Shown: piece after piece, positions 32,474 to 38,623 of the stretch
How the letters are laid out: each line of letters begins with the position of its first letter
How positions within the stretch are numbered: the first letter of the stretch is position 1
Origin: an uncultured Thermomonas sp.
GTDB taxonomy: Bacteria > Pseudomonadota > Gammaproteobacteria > Xanthomonadales > Xanthomonadaceae
DNA length: 38,623 nt
NCBI GenBank assembly: GCA_946480065.1
Contig: CAMLJA010000001.1
Span: 1-38,623 of the forward strand
Direction of reading: 5' to 3'
The notes under the pieces: generated by a model
The model's input: the letters and a program-made list of their open reading frames with translations, nothing else
What the model was told of the DNA's origin: nothing
Database searches by the model: none
Translations under genes and position numbers: made by a program

Positions 32474-32751
32474 TCCGCCCCCGACGCGCTGCCTGTGCGG
32501 CGAGACTAGCACTCCAGCCACCTGCCGATGCACCGGGCATATCCCTAGCTTGGGGACGCGTCGTCCGGCTGATCGCCGCCCAGCGAGGAGGGCGGCCCGA
32601 CCGCGGCGTTCCGATGCGCTTGTTCGCGGCGTTCGTTCGTCGCTAGGCGGCATCCGCCGAGCCGACGCGGCGGGTCTGCGCGCGCGTCCGCTCGCCGGCG
32701 CCGCACCCATCGGGCTAGACTCGTTGCGAGCGTCCATGCGGGAGTCCGGAT
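32474..32751. other. divergent intergenic region, regulatory content unclear
   Basis: The 278-bp space between the cupredoxin operon and the kinase operon has no ORF that looks like a gene. It contains a short inverted repeat TCCC-N6-GGGGA at about 32548-32562 and TAGACT at 32715-32720, which could be a -10, but without a good -35. Both operons probably start here. Confidence 0.4.
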
Positions 32752-35280
32752 TTGCGCCCAAGCGCCACGTTCGTTCACAACCTCGGGTTCGCGCTTGCGG
32801 CGGCGCTGGTTGCGGCCCTTGCCTACCTGGGCATGCGCAGCTCCGAAGCGGTCCTGGCGAACAACGACGACGTCCGGCGCAGCCTGGAGGTGGTGGCCGC
32901 GGTGAAGAGCGTCCGCTCCTCTCTGCTGGACGTGGAGACCGGCGCGCGCGGGTTCGTCCTTATGGGCCGCGAGGAGTACCTCGACCCGTTCCGCGCCGGC
33001 ATGGCCCAGTGGCACCGCGACTATCGGCAGCTCGCCGGCCTGCTGCACGGCCGTGAACCATCGCGCGACGCCTGGCTCGCGGACCTACGTGCCACCATCG
33101 AGGCGCGCGTGGCGCTGTCCGAGCAGGCGATCGCCGCGCGACGGTCCGGCGGACTGGATGCCGCGCTGGCGCACACCGGGCGGGGTGGGAAGCAGGCCAT
33201 GGATCACATACGCTCATTGCTCGACGAACTGGAGCGTGAGGAGCGCCGCCGCCTCGCGACGGGCCGCGCTGGCGTCGAACGGCTGTACTCGCGGACCCGG
33301 CGCGACTTGCTGCTGGGCGGCGGCGTTGTGGGCCTGCTGCTGCTTGCCACGTTCGTGGCCATCAACCTCAACCTGGGCACCCGGCGACGGCTCGCAGAAC
33401 GGGCCAGTGCCGGCGAGGCGCGCATGCGGGCCCAGCGCGCCTTCCTGCGGGCGGTGGTGGATGCCGACGAAAACCTCATTTACGTGCGGCGTGCGGATGG
33501 CACGTTCGATCTGTGCAATGCCGCGTTTGCCGCCGTCTTCGGACTGCAACCCGACCAGCTGGAGGGCCGGCCGGCCGGCGCGTTGGCGGCGCGGGCGGCG
33601 CAACTGTTCCAGGGCGACGAGGAAGTGGCCCACGGCCAGCGTCCGGGCGGGACCGTTGAGCTGGCGCTGGTCGACGCCGCGGGCGCTGAACGCTGGTTCC
33701 AGGTGGCCAAGCGGGCGATGCCCGCGAGCGGCGCCGAGCCCAAGGTGCTTACCGTGGCGCAGGACGTCTCCGCGCGGCGCCATGTGGAGAAGCTGAAGGA
33801 GGAATTCGTGGCCACCGTGAGCCACGAGTTGCGCACCCCGCTGACCTCCATCCGCGGCGCTCTTGGCATGCTCGTGGCGGGACTGGCAGGCGAGCTGGGA
33901 GCCGACGCCCGTTCTCTCTTGGAGATTGCGCACAACAGCACCGAACGGCTGGTACGGTTGATCAACGACCTGCTTGACATCGAGAAGCTGGAATCCGGCC
34001 GTCTCTCGCTGCGCATGGAACCGCTATCGCTTCGGCAGGTGCTGGAACAGGCGGTGGCCCAAAACGCCGCTTACGCACGCGAGTTCGGGGTGTCGATCGA
34101 GGCCCGCCTGCCTCCCGCCGATGCCTGGGTGCGCGGCGATCCCGACCGGCTGGCGCAGGTGCTGGCCAACCTGCTCTCCAACGCCGTCAAGCACTCGCCT
34201 ACCGGGGGAGTGGTCGAGCTCCGGGCCCAGCGTGCGGGCGGCATGCTGGAGATCGGCGTGCGGGACCATGGCGCAGGCATCCCCGAGGACTTCCGGTCCC
34301 GGGTCTTCGAGCGATTTTCCCAGGCCGACGGATCCGACGTGCGCAGGCGCGGGGGCACCGGGCTGGGCTTGGCGATCACCCGCACGCTGGTGGAGCAGCA
34401 CGGCGGCACGATCGGGTTCGAAACCTCCGAGGGGGGCGGCACGCGCTTCCACGTGCGGTTGCCTGCCATCCAGGGACCGCTCCCCGCCGTGGCCGTCCCG
34501 AGCGTCGACACGGGACCCGCCAAGCGGCTGGTGCTGGTGCTCGACGACGATCCGGAGTCGGCCTCCCAGCTGGGCACTATCCTGCAGTCGACCGGTTTCC
34601 GCGTGGCGACGTGCGGCACCACCGCTGGAGCACGCGCCTTGCTTGCGACCGAGCCCGTTTCCGCGCTGGCGGTGAGCCTGGCACTGCGTCGAGAGGCACC
34701 GCTTGCCTTCATCGGCGCACTGCGCGGCATGCCCGAATACCGCCACCTGCCGGTCCTGGGCGTGGGCGTGCGCCCCGCGGGGGAAGACGATGCGGCAACC
34801 CTGGCAGGCGGCGCCATCGGCATCGGCGACTGGCTGAGCAAGCCGTTCGACGCCGACCGCGTGGTGGCCTCCGTGCGCGCATGCCTGGACCCGCGCGACG
34901 GCCGGCCGCGCGTCCTGCACGTGGAGGACGACGCCGACCTGCGGGCGCTGCTGGCGGGATTGCTGGAAGCCGAGCCACTGTCGCTGCATGGCGCGGGCAG
35001 CCTGGCCGAGGCCCGCGCTGCGCTGGCCGCCCGGCACCATGAGCTGGTGGTGCTGGACCTGATGCTGCCCGATGGCGACGGGAGCGAGCTGCTCCCCGCG
35101 CTGGCGGCGGCGCGCCCACCCACCCGCGTGATCATCTTTTCGGCCCGGGACAAGTCGCTCCCCGAGAGCGAGACGATCCTCGGCAGCCTGGTGAAGTCGC
35201 GCCACGACGGCCCGCAACTGGCCGACCTCATCCACAGCCAGCTTGCGCACTGGCCGCCGCCGCAGGGAGACGCCCCATGA
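32752..35280 (+). CDS. hybrid sensor histidine kinase with two receiver domains
   Basis: This 842-residue kinase has a TM at about 9-27, a CHASE3-like periplasmic region (28-185, with DVETGARGFVLMGREEYL), a TM at about 186-206, a PAS-like domain (226-345), HisKA with H358 in SHELRTPL and an ATPase domain with N477 (LLSNAVKHS) and GTGLGL (535-540). REC1 (about 592-712) lacks the phospho-Asp: the expected strand reads VSALAVSLAL while the acidic pocket DDD and K697 in SKPF remain. REC2 (720-830) has D769 in VVLDLMLPDGDG. The TTG at 32752, with GGAG upstream, is used because the next Met would delete the first helix. Confidence 0.9.
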   Translation: MRPSATFVHNLGFALAAALVAALAYLGMRSSEAVLANNDDVRRSLEVVAAVKSVRSSLLDVETGARGFVLMGREEYLDPFRAGMAQWHRDYRQLAGLLHGREPSRDAWLADLRATIEARVALSEQAIAARRSGGLDAALAHTGRGGKQAMDHIRSLLDELEREERRRLATGRAGVERLYSRTRRDLLLGGGVVGLLLLATFVAINLNLGTRRRLAERASAGEARMRAQRAFLRAVVDADENLIYVRRADGTFDLCNAAFAAVFGLQPDQLEGRPAGALAARAAQLFQGDEEVAHGQRPGGTVELALVDAAGAERWFQVAKRAMPASGAEPKVLTVAQDVSARRHVEKLKEEFVATVSHELRTPLTSIRGALGMLVAGLAGELGADARSLLEIAHNSTERLVRLINDLLDIEKLESGRLSLRMEPLSLRQVLEQAVAQNAAYAREFGVSIEARLPPADAWVRGDPDRLAQVLANLLSNAVKHSPTGGVVELRAQRAGGMLEIGVRDHGAGIPEDFRSRVFERFSQADGSDVRRRGGTGLGLAITRTLVEQHGGTIGFETSEGGGTRFHVRLPAIQGPLPAVAVPSVDTGPAKRLVLVLDDDPESASQLGTILQSTGFRVATCGTTAGARALLATEPVSALAVSLALRREAPLAFIGALRGMPEYRHLPVLGVGVRPAGEDDAATLAGGAIGIGDWLSKPFDADRVVASVRACLDPRDGRPRVLHVEDDADLRALLAGLLEAEPLSLHGAGSLAEARAALAARHHELVVLDLMLPDGDGSELLPALAAARPPTRVIIFSARDKSLPESETILGSLVKSRHDGPQLADLIHSQLAHWPPPQGDAP

Positions 35281-35666
35281 CCGACGCCGCACCCGCGCCC
35301 GGCATTCTGCTGATCGAGGACGACGAGCACATCGCGTTCATCCTGCGCTTCCTGCTCGAGCGCAGCGGTTTCGAGGTGGAACTGGCGTCCGACGGGCGGC
35401 AGGCGGTGGCACGGCTGGAGTCGCCCCCGCCGGCGCTGGTGCTCATGGACATCATGTTGCCCTACCACGACGGGCTGGAGATCCTGGCGAGGCTGCGCAA
35501 CCAGCCAGCGTGGGGCGAAGTGCCGGTCCTCATGCTCACGGCCAAGGCGCGCGAAGGCGACATCGTGCGCGCGCTCGACCTGGGCGCGGACGACTACGTG
35601 ACAAAGCCCTTCCAGCCCGAGGAAGTGCTGGCGCGCGTCAGGCGCGCCTTGCGCCGCCCGGGTTGA
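35277..35666 (+). CDS. stand-alone receiver domain response regulator
   Basis: This 129-residue protein is a bare CheY-like receiver with no output domain. The acidic pocket is E14-D15-D16, the phosphorylated residue D58 (LMDIMLP), the Thr/Ser switch is in MLTAKAREGD and the lysine is K110 (DYVTKPF). It starts at an ATG overlapping the kinase stop (ATGA). It probably relays phosphate from the kinase, or competes with its receivers. It could act on the HEAT protein or glycosyltransferase directly. Confidence 0.94.
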   Translation: MTDAAPAPGILLIEDDEHIAFILRFLLERSGFEVELASDGRQAVARLESPPPALVLMDIMLPYHDGLEILARLRNQPAWGEVPVLMLTAKAREGDIVRALDLGADDYVTKPFQPEEVLARVRRALRRPG

Positions 35667-35670
35667 CGGC

Positions 35671-36789
35671 ATGCCGGCGACGACCTGGTTCGCGTCGATG
35701 ACGCCGGTCATGCAGGTGGCCGCGGTGGTGGCATGCGTGCTGGGGCTCGCTTCGGCGCTGGTCGCCGTGCAGGTCCTGCTGCTCGCCCAGACGGGCAGCA
35801 GGCGCGCGGCCCGCCGCGCCCGGATGGAGTCGACCTGGCGTCCGTGGGTGGTCGCCGCCGGCCTGGAGGCCAACGACGCCCGGGGCAACGCCGGCGGCCT
35901 GCCGCACCCCCCACGCTCCCGCCAGGAGTTCGCATGGTTCCTGCAGCTGTGGAACCAGCTGCAGTCCCACCTGCGCGGCACGGCGCATGCCCGGCTGACC
36001 GGGCTGCTCGTCGAACTCGGTTTCGATCGACGCGCGCTTGGCCTGCTGTCCGCGGGCGATCTGCGCGAGCAGCTCATCGCGCTGGCGACGCTGAGGCACC
36101 TTGCCGATCCCCGGCACTGGACGCAGCTGGAAGCCCTGCTGCACGCCCGCAGCGCAATCGTCTCGCTGGCCGCGGCCGAGGCGATGGTGGCCATCGATGC
36201 GACGCGGGCGATCGCAACCATCGTCCCGCTCGCCCTGCAGCGGCGGGACTGGTCGCTCAACCGGCTGGACTTCGCCTGCCGGCAGGCAGGTGCCGATGCA
36301 GTGACGCCGGTGCTCGTGCAGCTGCTCGCGGTTCCGGCACCGCCGTGGGCGCGGGCCCGCCTGCTGGAGTTGCTGCGGCACGGCGATGCCCTGGCGCTGG
36401 CGGGCTGGGCCCGCGGCTCGCTCGATGCGCGGGAAGGTGGAGACGCCGGCGCGTCCGACGACCTCGAGCGGATCGCCGCCCTCCACGTGCTCGGGCGGCT
36501 TCGCTCGGGCGAGGACCGCCCCCGCATCTCCCGCGCGCTCCACGCGTCCGCGCCCGCGGAACGCCTGGCGGCGCTGCATGCACTCTGCCAGCAGGCCATG
36601 CCCGGCGACGCGGAACAGTTGGAGGCATTGCTGGCCGATCGCGACTGGGCCGTGCGGCAGGCCGCGGCGGACGGCTTGGTCTCGCTGCCCGGCCTGCCGC
36701 CCGGGATGCTGGGGTCGATGCTCGACCGGATCGAAGACCGTTACGGGCGCGAGGCGTTGGCGCGCGCGCTCGCGGAGCGCGCCGCATGA
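35671..36789 (+). CDS. HEAT-repeat protein with N-terminal membrane helix
   Basis: This 372-residue protein has one hydrophobic helix at about 14-38 and a long helical body with HEAT-like repeats, for example GDLREQLIALATLRHLADPRHW, SAIVSLAAAEAMVAID and DRDWAVRQAAADGLVSLPGLPP. HEAT solenoids are protein-binding scaffolds. The ATG at 35671 is 4 bp after the receiver stop; another ATG ten codons on is possible. It lies between a response regulator and a glycosyltransferase, so I infer a role in coupling the phosphorelay to the enzyme. Confidence 0.8.
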   Translation: MPATTWFASMTPVMQVAAVVACVLGLASALVAVQVLLLAQTGSRRAARRARMESTWRPWVVAAGLEANDARGNAGGLPHPPRSRQEFAWFLQLWNQLQSHLRGTAHARLTGLLVELGFDRRALGLLSAGDLREQLIALATLRHLADPRHWTQLEALLHARSAIVSLAAAEAMVAIDATRAIATIVPLALQRRDWSLNRLDFACRQAGADAVTPVLVQLLAVPAPPWARARLLELLRHGDALALAGWARGSLDAREGGDAGASDDLERIAALHVLGRLRSGEDRPRISRALHASAPAERLAALHALCQQAMPGDAEQLEALLADRDWAVRQAAADGLVSLPGLPPGMLGSMLDRIEDRYGREALARALAERAA

Positions 36790-38189
36790 GCCTGCGCGAT
36801 CCTTCCTGGTGGCTGCAGGTCGGGTTCATCGGCTATTTCGTCGCGCTCAACGGCGGCTACCTGGTGCTCAACCTGCTGTCCATGCTCAGCCTGCGCCGCT
36901 ACATGAACCGGCGCGGCGGCGAAGGCGACCCACGGTACCTGGGGGTCGAGCCGCCGGTGTCGCTGCTGGTGCCTGCCTACAACGAAGAGGCGACCATCCG
37001 CACGTCGGTGCGCTCGATGCTGCAGCTGCAATATCCCGAGTTCGAGTTGGTGGTGGTGAACGACGGCTCGGGCGACGACACGCTGCGCATGCTGGTCGAG
37101 GAATTCGACCTCGTGCCGCATCCGGAGCCGATCCGGCGCACGCTGCCGCACGCGGATGTGCGGGGCGTGTACCGGTCGAGGAAGCACGCGAACCTCCGGG
37201 TAGTGGACAAAGCCAACGGGGGCAAGGCGGATGCCCTGAACGCCGGCATAAACGCCGCGCGCAACAGCCTGTTTTGCGCGGTGGACGCCGATTCCATCCT
37301 GCAGCGGGACAGCCTGCTCCGGGTGGTCCAACCGTTCCTCGACGACGAACGAACGATCGCCGCGGGCGGCACCGTCCGGATCGCCAACGGGTCACGCGTG
37401 CGAGGAGGCTTCCTGGAGGCGGCTGGCATACCCCGCGGATGGCTTGCCCGCTTCCAGATCGTGGAATACCTGCGCGCCTTCCTGTTCGGCCGGTTGGGCT
37501 GGTCGCCCATGAACGCCGTGCTGATCATTTCCGGGGCATTCGGCCTGTTCGACCGCGCCCGCGTGATCGCGGCGGGCGGCTACCGCCACGACACCGTCGG
37601 CGAGGACATGGAACTCGTGGTGCGCCTGCACCGTTACCACCGCGAGCGCGGCATCCCGTACCGGATCCGCTACGTGCCCGATCCGATCTGCTGGACGGAA
37701 GCGCCGGAGGACGCCGGCACGCTGGGCCGCCAGCGCAGCCGCTGGCAGCGTGGCCTGTCCGAAAGCCTCGGTCGCCACGCCGGTTGGGCGCTGGGCAGGC
37801 ACGGGGGCCCTCCGGGATGGCTGGCCTGGCCGTTCATGGCGCTCTTCGAGTGGCTGGGCCCGCTCGTGGAACTGGCGGGGTATGGCTTCATGCTGGCGGG
37901 CTTCGCCTTCGGGCTCGTCTCACCGCTGGCCCTGGTGGTGTTCCTGTCGGCGGCGATCGGCATGGGAATCATGCTGTCGGTGAACGGCCTGCTACTGGAG
38001 GCGCTGTCATTCCGCGTCTACGCGCGCAAGCGAGACATCCTGCTCCTGCTGGGTGTGGCGGTCCTGGAGAACTTCGGCTATCGCCAGGCCAATACCCTGT
38101 GGCGCTGCCGCGGCCTGTGGCAATGGGCTACCCGGCGCAAGCAGCGATGGGGCGCGATGAAGCGCAGCGGCCAGTGGGGCCAGGGTTGA
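36786..38189 (+). CDS. processive family 2 glycosyltransferase
   Basis: This 467-residue membrane glycosyltransferase resembles PgaC/IcaA and other polysaccharide synthases. An N-terminal TM lies at about 11-32. The GT2 core has D93 in VVNDGSGDDT, D167-A-D169-S for metal, E273-D274 in VGEDMEL and Q316-R-S-R-W320, the QxxRW motif of processive enzymes. Three or more C-terminal TM helices follow (about 345-445). There is no PilZ domain in the protein. The polymer is unknown; poly-N-acetylglucosamine-like or cellulose-like are possibilities. Start overlaps the HEAT gene stop (ATGA), the last gene of the operon. Confidence 0.9.
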   Translation: MSLRDPSWWLQVGFIGYFVALNGGYLVLNLLSMLSLRRYMNRRGGEGDPRYLGVEPPVSLLVPAYNEEATIRTSVRSMLQLQYPEFELVVVNDGSGDDTLRMLVEEFDLVPHPEPIRRTLPHADVRGVYRSRKHANLRVVDKANGGKADALNAGINAARNSLFCAVDADSILQRDSLLRVVQPFLDDERTIAAGGTVRIANGSRVRGGFLEAAGIPRGWLARFQIVEYLRAFLFGRLGWSPMNAVLIISGAFGLFDRARVIAAGGYRHDTVGEDMELVVRLHRYHRERGIPYRIRYVPDPICWTEAPEDAGTLGRQRSRWQRGLSESLGRHAGWALGRHGGPPGWLAWPFMALFEWLGPLVELAGYGFMLAGFAFGLVSPLALVVFLSAAIGMGIMLSVNGLLLEALSFRVYARKRDILLLLGVAVLENFGYRQANTLWRCRGLWQWATRRKQRWGAMKRSGQWGQG

Positions 38190-38194
38190 TCGGA

Positions 38195-38226
38195 AAAGAA
38201 AAGGCGGGCCTGAGCCCGCCTCTTCT
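38195..38226. terminator. bidirectional terminator between the glycosyltransferase and pnp
   Basis: AGGCGGGC (38202-38209) and GCCCGCCT (38214-38221) form an 8-bp stem with tetraloop CTGA. The A-rich flank GAAAAGAAAA (38192-38201) gives a U-tract for pnp on the minus strand, and CTTCT gives a weaker one for the plus strand. Confidence 0.75.
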
Positions 38227-38246
38227 GTGCGACCGGGGCAGTTGGC

Positions 38247-38623
38247 CTAGACCTCGCCGCCCTCGCCATCCTCGACCGCCTTCATCGACAGGCGGATGCG
38301 GCCCTGCTTGTCGACCTCGAGGACCTTGACCTTCACCAGGTCGCCTTCCTTCAGCTTGTCCGACACCTTCTCGACCCGCTCGTTGGAGATCTGCGAGACG
38401 TGGACCAGGCCGTCCTTGCCGGGGGCGATGGTCACGAAGGCGCCGAAGTCCATGATCTTGGCGACCTTGCCTTCGTAGATCCGGCCTGGCTCGACGTCCG
38501 AGGTGATCTGCTCGATGCGCGACTTGGCGGCCTGGCCGGCGGCGGCGTTGACCGAGGCGATGGTGATGGTGCCGTCGTCCTGGATGTCGATCTGGGTGCC
38601 GGTTTCCTTGGTGATCGCCTGGA
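38247..38623 (-). CDS. pnp: polynucleotide phosphorylase, C-terminal part
   Basis: The reading frame enters from the right edge without a start and encodes the last about 125 residues of PNPase, the 3'-to-5' phosphorolytic exoribonuclease of the RNA degradosome. It shows the end of the KH domain ([19 protein letters not shown]), then the S1 domain ([42 protein letters not shown]) and an acidic end DGEGGEV. The stop is TAG at 38247-38249. The 5' part lies beyond the window. Confidence 0.95.
   Translation of the reverse strand, partial: QAITKETGTQIDIQDDGTITIASVNAAAGQAAKSRIEQITSDVEPGRIYEGKVAKIMDFGAFVTIAPGKDGLVHVSQISNERVEKVSDKLKEGDLVKVKVLEVDKQGRIRLSMKAVEDGEGGEV

Overview
The window is a GC-rich (visually about 70 percent) chromosomal segment that looks like a gammaproteobacterium of the Xanthomonadaceae/Lysobacteraceae (Lysobacter, Luteimonas or Pseudoxanthomonas-like). 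This rests on the 41-residue zinc-free L36, the cmk-rpsA pair, a class III PHA synthase locus, an alpha-amino-acid ester hydrolase of the Xanthomonas type, and frequent GTG/TTG starts. That is an inference from protein character, not a database result. I see no tRNA, rRNA, insertion sequence, integrase or CRISPR array. No gene-free stretch exceeds 300 bases. Most apparent long ORFs on the opposite strands are GC-rich shadows.

Layout, left to right. 1-1555: 3'-truncated rpsA and cmk on the minus strand. 1611-5422 (plus): rpmJ (L36) with a clear promoter and terminator, a small secreted protein, the agmatine-to-putrescine pair aguA-aguB, and a TraB-family membrane protein; the last three overlap. 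5447-13165 (minus): an RND efflux operon with one lipoprotein adaptor and two different permeases. 13387-14225 (plus): two small c-type cytochromes. 14474-17786 (minus): pssA, phaE, phaC and a small HEXXH membrane protein. 17894-18703 (plus): 3-hydroxybutyrate dehydrogenase. The convergent gap to a zinc alcohol dehydrogenase (minus) holds DnaA-box-like sequences. 20020-23689 (plus): an MFS transporter, an unknown five-helix membrane protein and dinB. 23706-25652 (minus): a secreted alpha-amino-acid ester hydrolase, divergent from 25761-28244 (plus): an MHS-type MFS transporter, a tiny oxidoreductase-like protein and a cation diffusion facilitator.

The right third is the most interesting part. 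28222-32473 (minus) is a tight three-gene operon: a periplasmic cupredoxin-like protein, a membrane GGDEF/EAL protein with an extracytoplasmic sensor region, and an outer-membrane beta-barrel-like protein. Divergent from it, 32752-38189 (plus) is a four-gene operon: a hybrid histidine kinase with two receivers, a stand-alone receiver, a HEAT-repeat membrane protein and a processive family 2 glycosyltransferase. Three of the four junctions across the two operons that could be coupled use ATGA overlaps. I infer a signalling and exopolysaccharide module in which copper/redox state, c-di-GMP turnover and a phosphorelay may meet. The window ends in the 3' part of pnp (minus), separated from the glycosyltransferase by a bidirectional terminator.

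Functional links: phaE-phaC makes polyhydroxybutyrate and the adjacent 3-hydroxybutyrate dehydrogenase consumes its monomer. The phasin-like PhaE carries a basic histone-like tail. AguA and AguB act in sequence. The RND adaptor has no outer-membrane channel gene here, so a TolC-like protein encoded elsewhere must be assumed.
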